A DNA stretch of 64,000 nt from positions 875,501 through 939,500 of the forward strand of contig NZ_WQDA01000001.1 of the NCBI RefSeq assembly GCF_013032855.1, written 5' to 3'. Positions 8,950-17,664 of this stretch are shown one piece after another. The notes under the pieces were generated by a model. The model was not told the origin of the DNA. It saw only the letters and a list, made by a program, of their open reading frames with translations, and ran no database searches. The stretch is from Ruegeria arenilitoris (lineage in GTDB: Bacteria > Pseudomonadota > Alphaproteobacteria > Rhodobacterales > Rhodobacteraceae). A program made the position numbers and the translations under genes. Numbering within the stretch: the stretch's first letter is position 1; every line of letters starts with the position of its first letter.

Positions 8950-9411
8950 TCAGATCGGCAAAGGGCGGTCTTCTGCGATCGCCTCCATCGCGAAATACGA
9001 GGTCACGCTGTCCAGTTCGACCTTCTCGATCAGGCGCTGATAGACTTTGTCATAGGTCGCCATATCCTGCGTCACGACCCGTAGCTGATAGTCGTAGTCG
9101 CCGCCGATCCGGTGGAAATCTACGACTTCCGGAATGGTTAGGACATGGCTTCGAAAGGCCTGCAGCCACTCGGCCGAGTGGTGACGCGTGCGCAGCATCA
9201 CGAAAACCACCAGGTTCAGCCCCAGTTTTTCGCGTGCGATCCGGGCTGTCGACCCTGTCAGGACGCCTGCGTCGTTCAGCGCCTTTAACCGCCGCCAGCA
9301 GGCGTTTTGCGACAGGCCGACTCGCTCGGCCAGTTCGCGCTGGGAAAGGGTCGCATCTTTTTGCAGTTCGCGCAGGAGGCGCTTGTAAATTTGATCTACT
9401 TTTTCATTCAT
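8950..9411 (-). CDS. Lrp/AsnC family transcriptional regulator
   Basis: This 153-residue regulator has an N-terminal winged helix-turn-helix (about residues 18-62, with LSQRELAERVGLSQNACWRRLKAL) and a C-terminal ligand-binding RAM domain (about 70-148, with VVFVMLRTRHHSAEWLQAF and GGDYDYQLRVV). Lrp-family proteins sense amino acids and form octamers that wrap DNA. The gene is transcribed divergently from a cysteine-desulfurase-like gene across 102 bases that carry a direct repeat and a palindrome, which strongly suggests local control of that enzyme and of itself. Confidence 0.93.
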   Translation of the reverse strand: MNEKVDQIYKRLLRELQKDATLSQRELAERVGLSQNACWRRLKALNDAGVLTGSTARIAREKLGLNLVVFVMLRTRHHSAEWLQAFRSHVLTIPEVVDFHRIGGDYDYQLRVVTQDMATYDKVYQRLIEKVELDSVTSYFAMEAIAEDRPLPI

Positions 9412-9414
9412 TCC

Positions 9415-9487
9415 AGATCATATGACCCAAAATTTTAACAAATCAAGCAAAGATAAGTGAAGATTACTCGGCTCAAGTAGATCATAT
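9415..9487. promoter_or_regulatory. AGATCATAT direct repeat in a divergent regulatory region
   Basis: The nonamer AGATCATAT occurs at 9415-9423 and again at 9479-9487, exactly 64 bases apart, about six helical turns, in the spacer between the Lrp-family gene and the class V aminotransferase. This spacing places both copies on one DNA face, as expected for cooperative Lrp binding. Confidence 0.5.
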
Positions 9488-9502
9488 TGGAAATGCAATA
9501 TG
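9483..9502. promoter_or_regulatory. Operator-like palindrome before the class V aminotransferase
   Basis: CATATTG (9483-9489) and CAATATG (9496-9502) form a perfect 7-base inverted repeat with a 6-base spacer. It ends just at the GGAG ribosome site of the gene starting at 9514 and overlaps the second AGATCATAT copy. It is a likely binding site of the divergent Lrp-type regulator. Confidence 0.5.
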
Positions 9503-9513
9503 GAGCCAATGAC

Positions 9514-10929
9514 ATGACCCTGTCCCATTTTCGTGCAGAAATCCAAGCCGCCACTCACAATTCGACCCTGCGCGACGGGCTGATCGGAGAGAACGTTCTG
9601 ATCCCGGGTCTGCATGGGGACGTGCCGCTTGTGTACGCGGATTACGTTGCCTCGGGCCGCGCATTGCGGCAGGTCGAGGATTTTGTGGCCCAGCATGTTT
9701 TGCCTTTCTATGCGAACAGCCACACCGAGGCCTCCTATTGCGGTTCCTACATGACGCGACTGCGCCGCGAGGCGCGCGCGGAAATAGCCCGCATCGTTGG
9801 CGCGAGGGGAGATGACGCGGTGATTTTCACCGGGTCCGGTGCCACTGCGGGACTCAACCGGCTGGTCAGTTTGATGGGAGTGCAAGAGGCTGACCGGCCG
9901 GTTGTCTTGATTGGCCCGTATGAGCACCATTCGAACATCCTGCCCTGGCGCGAGAGCAAGGCGCAGGTCATCGAGATCCCCGAAGGCCCCGAGGGCGGCC
10001 CGGACATGGCGGTGCTGGAGAAGGCGCTGATCGAGCATTCGGATTCGGATCTGGTGATCGGGTCATTTTCGGCGGCGTCGAATGTCACGGGCGTGATCAC
10101 CGACCCTGATCCGGTGACGCGGCTGCTGAATCGGCACGGGGCGCGCGCGGTCTGGGACTACGCAGGGGGCGGGCCCTACCTGCCGATGGACATGGGGCCG
10201 GACGATGCGCGCAAGGATGCCATCGTCGTGTCTCCGCACAAGTTTCCGGGCGGGCCGGGGGCTTCGGGTGTTCTGGTCGTGAACCAGAGCGCCGTGCGCC
10301 GCACCTGTCCTAGTTGGCCGGGCGGGGGCACGGTCAGCTTCGTTTCGCCCTGGCGCCACGACTACAGCACCGATCTGGCCACCCGCGAAGAGGCCGGAAC
10401 CCCGAACGTGATCGGAGATATCCGCGCGGCGCTGGCCTTTATCGTCAAGGATGCCGTGGGTTCCGACGAGATCGCCCGGCGCGAGGCGTTGTACAACCGC
10501 ATGGCGCTGGATGGGTGGCGTGACAACCCGAACCTGACCCTGCTGGGGGTGGACCATCCTCACCGCCTGCCGATCTTTTCCTTCCTGGTGCGCGACAACA
10601 CCGGGCAGCCGGTACACCAACAGCTGTTCACACGGATGCTCAGCGACATCTACGGCATTCAGGCGCGCGGCGGGTGTGCCTGCGCGGGCCCCTATGCGCA
10701 TCGGCTGCTGGGCATCGACAAGGCGGCCTCGGAGGCGCTGCACGCGGCGTTGTCGGCCGGAGAAGAGATGAAGAAACCGGGTTGGGTGCGGCTGAACTTC
10801 TCGTACATGATGACCGAGGACACGGTTCAGTTCATCATCGACAGCGTCAACGACCTGTCGCGCCGTACGCAGGAATACGCCCCTTTCTACGCCGCCGATC
10901 CGGCAACCGCCCGCTTCAAGGCGGCGTGA
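9514..10929 (+). CDS. Class V aminotransferase / cysteine desulfurase-like PLP enzyme
   Basis: This 471-residue PLP enzyme has fold-type I class V features. They include the phosphate-binding GSGATAGLNRL near residue 108, YEHHSN near 136, Asp in VWDYAG near 215, and the PLP lysine in VVSPHKFPGGPG (K243). Near residue 390 the loop RGGCACAGPY carries two cysteines, where cysteine desulfurases keep their catalytic Cys. The start at ATG 9514 uses GGAG at 9502-9505; in-frame starts further upstream would overlap the palindrome. It could be a cysteine desulfurase, a selenocysteine lyase-type enzyme or an aminotransferase. The divergent Lrp regulator suggests an amino-acid substrate. No isc or suf partners are adjacent. 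Confidence 0.85.
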   Translation: MTLSHFRAEIQAATHNSTLRDGLIGENVLIPGLHGDVPLVYADYVASGRALRQVEDFVAQHVLPFYANSHTEASYCGSYMTRLRREARAEIARIVGARGDDAVIFTGSGATAGLNRLVSLMGVQEADRPVVLIGPYEHHSNILPWRESKAQVIEIPEGPEGGPDMAVLEKALIEHSDSDLVIGSFSAASNVTGVITDPDPVTRLLNRHGARAVWDYAGGGPYLPMDMGPDDARKDAIVVSPHKFPGGPGASGVLVVNQSAVRRTCPSWPGGGTVSFVSPWRHDYSTDLATREEAGTPNVIGDIRAALAFIVKDAVGSDEIARREALYNRMALDGWRDNPNLTLLGVDHPHRLPIFSFLVRDNTGQPVHQQLFTRMLSDIYGIQARGGCACAGPYAHRLLGIDKAASEALHAALSAGEEMKKPGWVRLNFSYMMTEDTVQFIIDSVNDLSRRTQEYAPFYAADPATARFKAA

Positions 10930-10993
10930 CGGAATTGCCGCTTTTCCCAAGGCCTTGAGACCTGTATGAGGGGCGCAACCAACGGAGCCCCTC

Positions 10994-12079
10994 ATGAACA
11001 AGATCACCCCGCAACCCGGCATCATGGATATCGCGCTGTATCAGGGCGGCCAGTCGCATGTCGAGGGCGTGGAAAACGTCATCAAGCTGAGTTCCAACGA
11101 AAACCCTTTTGGCCCCAGCCCCAAGGCGATCGAAGCCGTGCGCGGCAGCGCCACGATGCTGCATCGCTATCCGGTGACCGATCACTACAACCTGCGCGCG
11201 GCGATCGGCGAGCGGCACGGGCTGGACCCCGACCGGATCATTTGTGGCGTGGGGAGTGACGAGGTGCTGCAATTCGTGGCCCAGGCCTATGCCGGGCCGG
11301 GCGACGAGGTGATCCATACCGAGCACGGCTTCTCGATGTATCCAATCATCGCCCGAATGGCCGGCGCGACTCCGGTCGAGGTGCCCGAGCGCGAGCGCAA
11401 GATCGATGTCGATGCGATCCTGGCCGCGGTGACCGACCGCACCCGGATCGTGTTCGTGACCAACCCGGGCAATCCGACCTCGACCATGATCTCGGACGCC
11501 GAGCTGACGCGCCTGGCCGAGGGCCTGCCGCAGACTTGCCTGATGGTTCTGGATGGCGCCTATGCGGAATTCGTGCCGGGATTTGACGGCGGCGCCGGTC
11601 TGGTGGACCGGTTCGACAACGTGATCATGACCCGGACCTTCTCGAAGATTTACGGGCTGGGCGGGATGCGGGTCGGCTGGGGCTATGCGCATCGCGAAAT
11701 CATCGACGTGCTGAACCGCGTGCGCCAGCCCTTCAACCTGTCGCTGACGGCCATCGCCGCGGCCGAGGCTGCCGTGGCCGATGTGGAATATGTCGAGTTC
11801 TGCCGGGCTGAAAACGCGCGCCTGCGCGAATGGCTGTCGGCCGAGCTGGCCAAGATCGGCGTTCCGTCCGATCCGTCCTGCACCAATTTCATCCTCGCGC
11901 GGTTCGCTGATCAGGCCGAGGCCGAGGCCTGCGACGCCTATCTGCAATCGAAAGGTTTGATCGTGCGTCGTGTTGCGGGCTACAAGCTGCCCAACGCACT
12001 GCGGATCACCGTGGGCGACGAAAAGGCCTGCCGCCGCGTGGTTGCGGCCATCACCGCGTTCAAAGGGGGCGCCGCATGA
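10994..12079 (+). CDS. hisC: Histidinol-phosphate aminotransferase
   Basis: This 361-residue class I/II PLP aminotransferase converts imidazole-acetol phosphate to histidinol phosphate and often also works on aromatic oxo acids. Visible are the N-terminal [14 protein letters not shown], the aspartate in VLDGAYAEF and the PLP lysine in [17 protein letters not shown] (about residue 221). The C-terminus has the substrate-binding arginine in LRITVG. ATG 10994 follows GGAG with a 6-base spacer. Its stop overlaps the next gene, a prephenate dehydrogenase, by four bases. This coupling suggests use in both histidine and tyrosine synthesis. Confidence 0.95.
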   Translation: MNKITPQPGIMDIALYQGGQSHVEGVENVIKLSSNENPFGPSPKAIEAVRGSATMLHRYPVTDHYNLRAAIGERHGLDPDRIICGVGSDEVLQFVAQAYAGPGDEVIHTEHGFSMYPIIARMAGATPVEVPERERKIDVDAILAAVTDRTRIVFVTNPGNPTSTMISDAELTRLAEGLPQTCLMVLDGAYAEFVPGFDGGAGLVDRFDNVIMTRTFSKIYGLGGMRVGWGYAHREIIDVLNRVRQPFNLSLTAIAAAEAAVADVEYVEFCRAENARLREWLSAELAKIGVPSDPSCTNFILARFADQAEAEACDAYLQSKGLIVRRVAGYKLPNALRITVGDEKACRRVVAAITAFKGGAA

Positions 12080-12996
12080 GCCAGATCTATGACCGCGTGG
12101 CGCTGATCGGCTTGGGTCTGATCGCCTCGTCGATGTACTGGGCGATCAAGCGCGCCGGCTTGGCGGGCGAGGTGACCGGCTATGCCCGGTCCGAGGCCAC
12201 CCGCGACACCGCGCGGCGCATCGGTCTGTGCGACCGGGTCTGCGACACCGCGCAAGAGGCGGTAGAGGGTGCCGATCTGGTCGTGCTCTGCGTGCCGGTG
12301 GGCGCGATGGGCGCCGTCGCCAAGGACATCGCGCCGGTGCTCAAGCCCGGCGCAACCGTGTCTGATGTCGGTTCGGTCAAGCGGCACGTCATTGAGGAGG
12401 TCGGCCCGCATATTCCTGAAGGCGTGCATTTCGTGCCCGCCCACCCGCTGGCCGGGACCGAGCATTCCGGCCCAGAATCCGGCTTTGCCGAGTTGTTCGA
12501 CAACCGCTGGTGCCTGCTGGTTCCGGTCGAAGGGTCTGACCCCGAGGCCATCGCCCGCCTGCGCGCCTTGTGGGAAGGGATGGGATCCAATGTCGACGAG
12601 ATGGATGCCGATCACCACGATCTGGTTCTGGCCGTCACCAGCCACGCGCCGCACCTGATCGCCTACACGATGGTGGGCGTCGCCGACGACCTGCGGCGCG
12701 TCACCGACTCCGAGGTCATCAAGTACTCGGCCGCCGGTTTCCGCGATTTCACCCGGATCGCGGCCTCGGACCCGACCATGTGGCGCGACGTGTTCCTGAC
12801 CAACAAGGATGCGACGCTGGAAATCCTCGGCCGTTTCACCGAAGAGCTGTTTGCCCTGCAGCGCGCAATCCGCACGGGCGACGGTCAGCACCTGTTCGAC
12901 TACTTTACCCACACACGCGCAATACGGCGCGGCATCATCGACGCGGGTCAGGACACCGATGCCCCCGATTTCGGGCGCGTAAAGGCCAAGTCATGA
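12076..12996 (+). CDS. tyrC: Prephenate/arogenate dehydrogenase
   Basis: This 306-residue NAD(P)-dependent dehydrogenase makes the tyrosine precursor from prephenate or arogenate. An N-terminal Rossmann fold shows [20 protein letters not shown] (about residues 5-24), and the central DVGSVKRHV and [16 protein letters not shown] (about 131-146) carry the catalytic histidine region. A helical dimerisation domain follows. The ATGA overlap with hisC couples it to an aromatic-capable aminotransferase. Whether it prefers prephenate (tyrA) or arogenate (tyrC) cannot be decided from sequence by eye. Confidence 0.92.
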   Translation: MSQIYDRVALIGLGLIASSMYWAIKRAGLAGEVTGYARSEATRDTARRIGLCDRVCDTAQEAVEGADLVVLCVPVGAMGAVAKDIAPVLKPGATVSDVGSVKRHVIEEVGPHIPEGVHFVPAHPLAGTEHSGPESGFAELFDNRWCLLVPVEGSDPEAIARLRALWEGMGSNVDEMDADHHDLVLAVTSHAPHLIAYTMVGVADDLRRVTDSEVIKYSAAGFRDFTRIAASDPTMWRDVFLTNKDATLEILGRFTEELFALQRAIRTGDGQHLFDYFTHTRAIRRGIIDAGQDTDAPDFGRVKAKS

Positions 12997-13850
12997 AACT
13001 GATCAAAGGCAAAGCCCTGTCGATGGTTGCGGTGGTTTGGGCTGGCGCGGCCCTTGCTGCCGCCCCCGACACATCATTGGTCCCGGTTGCGCGGCCATCC
13101 CCGGCGGCAGAGCCGGTGCGGGTCGCTTATGTCTCGGCAAGTCCGGCGACGCCGATCGCTGTACCAGCGAAGATGCGGCCCGTGGTGCGGCCCGTATCCC
13201 CTCAGGTGCTGGCCGTGGCAGCGCGCCCGGCCGACCTTCCGCTGCTTGGACCGGATACGTCGCTCAAACCCTATCTGCGGCCCGAGGCGTTGGAACAGCA
13301 AGTCCTGTTCAAAAAGCGAAAACTGCGCAAAGGATCGGTGTGCGGTGACATCGCCATTCAGGGCAAGGCCGTGGGCTCGGTTCCCGGCAAGATCAAAGCC
13401 TGCGGGATCAAGGATGCCGTCCAGATCACATCGGTGTCAGGCGTGGTTCTCAGCCGCCCATCGACGATGGATTGCGGCACGGCGATCGCATTGAACAAAT
13501 GGGTCGACAAGACCGTCAAACCGACGTTCAAACGGCGCGGTCCAGTTGTCGAATTGCAGGTTGCTGCGCATTACGCTTGCCGTACCCGGAACAACCGGAA
13601 AGGTGCCAGGATCTCGGAACATGGCAAGGGTCGGGCCATTGATATCTCGGGGTTCAAAATGGCCGATGGCGAGGTGGTGACGGTTCTGGACGGTTGGCGC
13701 AAGAACCCCTCGAAGAAACAGCTGACCAAGATTTGGCGCGGAGCGTGCGGGCCCTTCGGCACGGTTCTTGGTCCGAATTCAGACCGCTATCATCAGAACC
13801 ATTTCCACCTCGATACCGCCCGTTACCGCAGCGGACCCTACTGCCGCTAA
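12993..13850 (+). CDS. Extensin-like family exported protein
   Basis: This 285-residue protein starts at ATG 12993, overlapping the dehydrogenase stop by four bases. Residues 1-23 form a signal peptide. A proline-rich, low-complexity linker follows (about 24-100) and then the extensin-like C-terminal domain (about 110-285). That domain carries four or more cysteines and the metal-peptidase-like pattern H-G-K-G-R-A-I-D-I and NHFHLDTARY, the zinc-binding arrangement of D-Ala-D-Ala peptidase relatives. It probably acts on peptidoglycan in the periplasm. That activity is inferred from motif similarity and is not established for the family. Confidence 0.85.
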   Translation: MKLIKGKALSMVAVVWAGAALAAAPDTSLVPVARPSPAAEPVRVAYVSASPATPIAVPAKMRPVVRPVSPQVLAVAARPADLPLLGPDTSLKPYLRPEALEQQVLFKKRKLRKGSVCGDIAIQGKAVGSVPGKIKACGIKDAVQITSVSGVVLSRPSTMDCGTAIALNKWVDKTVKPTFKRRGPVVELQVAAHYACRTRNNRKGARISEHGKGRAIDISGFKMADGEVVTVLDGWRKNPSKKQLTKIWRGACGPFGTVLGPNSDRYHQNHFHLDTARYRSGPYCR

Positions 13851-13887
13851 GGTTCGGTGGCCAGTACTAGCAATGCCCAAAAATCGG

Positions 13888-14757
13888 CTATGTTCTCAAA
13901 TAATTGCTTTGTTCTGTGTTGCCTGTGTGAATCGCCAGCAAATCGGTGGCGGAAGAAATTTTTCCGAACGTTTCAGGTGTCAGCGATTCGTTTAAATTGC
14001 GGAAATCGAATACCGCTTCGAAATTTTTGAACAGTATATCTCCCAACCTTGCGTTGCGAAACTGATCCGCATGCGGGGTATATTCCATAAACACAGTTGG
14101 TTTCTGAGTTTGGATCGTCTCTTGGGCGCCCTCCAGAACTTGTAGTTCATGGCCTTCCACATCGATCCAGATCAACTTGAGGTCTTGCAGTTTCTTTTGG
14201 TTTGTCTTGAAAATCTCGTCCACGGTTGTGACATCGACATTTATCGCAGATTCCGATGAATCTCCGAAGTGTGAGCCGCCGCGATTGAGCGAGTTTTTGT
14301 TGAATGGCAACTGGCCAGGTTTGTTGGACGCACCAAGCTTTATTAGCGACACGTAATCCTCCAACCCGTTCAACTTGATATTTTGGCTCAGGATTTCATA
14401 GTTCTCTGGATCCGGCTCGACCGCAACGACATGTCGTGCCTTTATGTCCTTAAAAAAGTATATCGTGTGAGTCCCTATATTGGCACCGATTTCCAGCACC
14501 GAGCCATCGGTTATCGGATGATCGGATCGCTTGAGAAAGTCTCGAAGCTTCCTGACCGAGGTCCGGCTGAATTCACCGTGTGCTGAAATGCTTTCCCCGA
14601 TTACGTCATGAGGATAGTAGATCAAGAAATGATCGACCAGCTTGCGGTACACAAGGACATCATTCTCGTAGAGGTTTCGAAGTATCTCTCGCCTTGTCTT
14701 TTTGTTTTGCAGCAACAGCCTTGAGATTGCTCTAGCAAGCGAGGTCCTTAGTCCCAT
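13888..14757 (-). CDS. FkbM family methyltransferase
   Basis: This 289-residue SAM-dependent methyltransferase has motif I VLEIGANIGTHT near residue 86 and the FkbM signature W-I-D-V-E-G-H-E-L-Q-V-L-E-G-A near 196-210. FkbM-type enzymes O-methylate sugars or polyketides, and in bacteria they often sit in surface-polysaccharide loci. The gene is visibly richer in A and T than its neighbours and uses codons such as TTA, AGA and AAA freely. It separates two ordinary core genes, so recent horizontal transfer is likely. No glycan genes or mobile elements adjoin it. Confidence 0.9.
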   Translation of the reverse strand: MGLRTSLARAISRLLLQNKKTRREILRNLYENDVLVYRKLVDHFLIYYPHDVIGESISAHGEFSRTSVRKLRDFLKRSDHPITDGSVLEIGANIGTHTIYFFKDIKARHVVAVEPDPENYEILSQNIKLNGLEDYVSLIKLGASNKPGQLPFNKNSLNRGGSHFGDSSESAINVDVTTVDEIFKTNQKKLQDLKLIWIDVEGHELQVLEGAQETIQTQKPTVFMEYTPHADQFRNARLGDILFKNFEAVFDFRNLNESLTPETFGKISSATDLLAIHTGNTEQSNYLRT

Positions 14758-14814
14758 TGTATCCCCCAGCGAACCTTGAATTGTTTCAACATTATGGAAA
14801 GGTAGATCACCGCT

Positions 14815-15816
14815 TCAACGTAGAAAAAGCCGTGGCGCGTGCCCTAGTGGCAACGGTCCCAAAGCCACGAACCCGTCGCGGAAATTCAGCTGCAAGTCCA
14901 GCGCGTTGGGGTTGCCCCCCAGACCGGCCAGCAGGTTCAACGCCCGTGTGACCGGATCAACGGCCTGATCGGGCAGGGCACCTGCAGCATTGGCCATAGC
15001 AATCATGTCACGCCAGTTCTCGGCTTTGACCGCAATCTCTCCGACCGGGATGCCCTGGTCATCAACTTCCAGTTCGCCGGTTGCAAACAGACGCAATTCG
15101 CCCCATTGCACCTCGGCCAGATGCAGGTCGATCAACCGAGGTTGGGGGCGACGTTCTTCCAGCGCGGAGCGGTCCCAGGTTTTGTCGAACGTGACATTTA
15201 TGTCCAGTTCGAGTGTCTCGAAGGCTTGGGGCAGCGAAGCAGCCGTTCGCATCAGCGCGCGCAGGTCTTCACCGGGCGTGAAGGCATCCGAACTGACCCC
15301 GATCGCATAGCTCTCGGGCTGGGTGCCTTGTTCCATGACCAGGGCAAGTGACTGACCGGCAGCCATGTCGGTTCCGTCCTGGGTCACCGACCAGTTGCCC
15401 GATGTCAGGGCCATCTTCTCCAACTCCAGCGCGACGCCCGGACGCAGATTCAGTTCCGCCTGAAGGCTGTCGGCCAGGATGATTGCGGTCTGGTCGAAAT
15501 AGGATAGCCGCTGCGGCGTATCCGCAAAGCGCAAGATCTGTCGTCCGGGCCAGATTGCGGGGCTTTCGAATTCGATCCAATCCGCGCTCCAGGCTGTGCC
15601 GTTCACCGGATCGGCCAGCGCTACACTGTTCAGGCGGGTCACGTGGTGCAGCGGAAATCCGGCGATTTCCACGTCGGAATAGTCGGCCTGCCATCCAAGA
15701 TCCTGCTGATGCGCGAACCAACCGGTGATGGCGCTGCGCAGCCCATACCCGGCTATGGCCCAATACCCGCCCCAGAGGATGGCCAGAAATATGAACACTC
15801 GTACCAGTCGGCGCAT
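14815..15816 (-). CDS. DUF2125 domain-containing membrane-anchored protein
   Basis: This 333-residue protein begins with MRRLVRVFIFLAILWGGYWAIAGYG, an uncleaved N-terminal anchor or signal, followed by a long beta-rich periplasmic region. The GWQADYSDVEIAGFPLHHV segment near residue 41 is the recognisable DUF2125 signature. The AsmA-like character of such proteins suggests an envelope role, but none is proven. It lies 57 bases upstream of the FkbM gene on the same strand, a chance neighbour given the composition difference, and is divergent from the ChaC-like gene. Confidence 0.85.
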   Translation of the reverse strand: MRRLVRVFIFLAILWGGYWAIAGYGLRSAITGWFAHQQDLGWQADYSDVEIAGFPLHHVTRLNSVALADPVNGTAWSADWIEFESPAIWPGRQILRFADTPQRLSYFDQTAIILADSLQAELNLRPGVALELEKMALTSGNWSVTQDGTDMAAGQSLALVMEQGTQPESYAIGVSSDAFTPGEDLRALMRTAASLPQAFETLELDINVTFDKTWDRSALEERRPQPRLIDLHLAEVQWGELRLFATGELEVDDQGIPVGEIAVKAENWRDMIAMANAAGALPDQAVDPVTRALNLLAGLGGNPNALDLQLNFRDGFVALGPLPLGHAPRLFLR

Positions 15817-15883
15817 CGCAAATGGCCCTTTTTCCTGCCTTGGAATTGATGTTTATAGGCCTAAACGGGCAAGGACCAGAACT

Positions 15884-16414
15884 ATGACGATGTGGGTATT
15901 CGGATACGGGTCGCTGTTGTGGAATCCGGGCTTTCCGGTGGCCCGGCGCGAGCAGGCTACACTTCACGGCTATGCGCGGTCATTCTGCATGCGGTCGATC
16001 CATCACCGCGGAACCGAGGAGAACCCCGGACTTGTCTTGGCTTTGGACGAACACCCGGATGCCCATTGCAAGGGCTTGGCGCTGGCGGTCGATCCAGGCC
16101 ATGAGGACCGCACCCTCGAGGAACTGCGCGAGCGTGAACTGATCTCGTCCGCCTACGTGGAGAAGATGCTGGATGTGCATCTGGACAGCGGCCAGACGGT
16201 GACGGCAGTGACCTATGTGATCGATCCCGACCACGTGCAGTATTGCGGGGGTCTGCCGCTGGAGGAGCAGGCGCAAATCATCGCGCAGGCCGTGGGCGGC
16301 CGCGGCCCCAACCCCGAGTATCTTTACAATACCGCTGAACACCTGTCCGAGATCGGGTTGCACGACCCGGATCTTGAGTGGTTGGCGCAACGTGTGCGCA
16401 GCCTGACCGCATAA
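15884..16414 (+). CDS. Gamma-glutamylcyclotransferase, ChaC type
   Basis: This 176-residue protein starts with the fold signature MTMWVFGYGSLLWNPGF, which binds the gamma-glutamyl group, and has the ChaC-type segments FCMRSIHHRGTEENPGLVLAL and C-K-G-L-A-L-A-V. ChaC enzymes cleave glutathione to 5-oxoproline and Cys-Gly. ATG 15884 follows AAGGA. Longer upstream starts would run back into the opposite-strand DUF2125 gene. It stands alone, with the channel gene 68 bases downstream on the same strand. Confidence 0.9.
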   Translation: MTMWVFGYGSLLWNPGFPVARREQATLHGYARSFCMRSIHHRGTEENPGLVLALDEHPDAHCKGLALAVDPGHEDRTLEELRERELISSAYVEKMLDVHLDSGQTVTAVTYVIDPDHVQYCGGLPLEEQAQIIAQAVGGRGPNPEYLYNTAEHLSEIGLHDPDLEWLAQRVRSLTA

Positions 16415-16482
16415 ACCCTTGGCCTTGCCACCAGATTTTCGATAGATTCGCCTCAGAGCAGGCAAAACCGGGAAAGACGCGC

Positions 16483-17661
16483 ATGGCGCATGTACAGCAG
16501 GGCGCGAGACCGCATTTCTCGCAACCGATCCGTCAAATCGTGATGATGCTGATCGCCATCGGGCTGTCGGGCCTGGGCGTGTTCATGGCACTGCCTTACG
16601 TGCTGCCGGTTTTTTATGCCAACCCCTATCTGAACGGATTCATCCTGCTGGTCTTTTTCATCGGCGTGGTGGCCTGTTTCTATCAGGTGACCCAGTTGAT
16701 CGGTTCGGTTCGCTGGATCGAAGCGTTCGTGAGCGGCGTCGTGCGCGAAGATGCTCGTACACCGCAGCTGTTGGCACCATTGGCGTCGCTGCTTCGCGCA
16801 CGCGGGGCGAAATCGCAGATCAGCTCGACATCGACCCGATCGATCCTGGATTCGGTCGCGGAACGGGTCGAGGAAGAGCGGGAATTCACCCGTTACATCA
16901 CCAACGTACTGATCTATCTGGGTCTTCTGGGCACATTCTTCGGCTTGGCAACAACGGTTCCTGCAATTGTCGACACCATTCGCAGCCTGAACCCCCAAGA
17001 GGGCGAAGAAGGCCTGGCCGTATTCAATCGCCTGATGAGTGGCCTCGAATCCCAGCTGCAAGGCATGGGCGTGGCGTTCGGGTCCTCTCTGTTGGGGCTT
17101 GCCGGATCGCTGATCGTGGGTTTGCTCGAACTGTTCGCCGGCCACGGGCAGAACCGTTTCTACCGTGAGCTTGAGGAATGGCTGTCGTCGATCACGCGCG
17201 TCGGATTTGCCGCCGGAGACGAAGGTGGTGCGGAACTGGCGGTGCTGACCCCGGTCCTTGATGCCATGTCCGAGCAGATGGACGCGCTGCAGGATCTGTT
17301 CGCGGCCCAAGAGTCGGATCGCGCCGAGGTATCGGCCAAGCTGGGTGCATTGGTCGATGTCATCGCGGACATGAACCAGCGACAGGCGGAAACCGAAGGG
17401 GTCACCGCCGCGCTTGAGCGGATCGCGTTGGGGCAGGACGCGCTACTGGATCACATGCGTGAACATGGTGCGGGCGAGGGGATCGACGCCGAAAGCCGGA
17501 TGCGGCTGCGGTCGATGGACGTGCAGCTTCTGCGCATTCTCGAAGAAATCTCGGCCGGTCGCCAGGACAGCATGAACGAACTGCGCAAGGATTTCGAACT
17601 GCTGGTCAAGGCGCTGACGCTTCCGCGCGGGGCGGCGCGCCATACACCGGGCGGAGAATAA
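16483..17661 (+). CDS. MotA/TolQ/ExbB-type proton channel protein with long cytoplasmic tail
   Basis: This 392-residue inner-membrane protein has two N-terminal helices (about 18-41 and 50-72) and a second pair (about 140-165 and 190-220), separated by a cytoplasmic loop. The later pair, ITNVLIYLGLLGTFFGLATT and GMGVAFGSSLLGLAGSLIVG, is the MotA/TolQ/ExbB core. A roughly 170-residue cytoplasmic helical tail follows. Such proteins form proton-driven pentamers around a MotB/TolR/ExbD dimer. The partner is the next gene, three bases downstream. ATG 16483 is chosen because the upstream extension overlaps the ChaC gene. Confidence 0.9.
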   Translation: MAHVQQGARPHFSQPIRQIVMMLIAIGLSGLGVFMALPYVLPVFYANPYLNGFILLVFFIGVVACFYQVTQLIGSVRWIEAFVSGVVREDARTPQLLAPLASLLRARGAKSQISSTSTRSILDSVAERVEEEREFTRYITNVLIYLGLLGTFFGLATTVPAIVDTIRSLNPQEGEEGLAVFNRLMSGLESQLQGMGVAFGSSLLGLAGSLIVGLLELFAGHGQNRFYRELEEWLSSITRVGFAAGDEGGAELAVLTPVLDAMSEQMDALQDLFAAQESDRAEVSAKLGALVDVIADMNQRQAETEGVTAALERIALGQDALLDHMREHGAGEGIDAESRMRLRSMDVQLLRILEEISAGRQDSMNELRKDFELLVKALTLPRGAARHTPGGE

Positions 17662-17664
17662 CAC

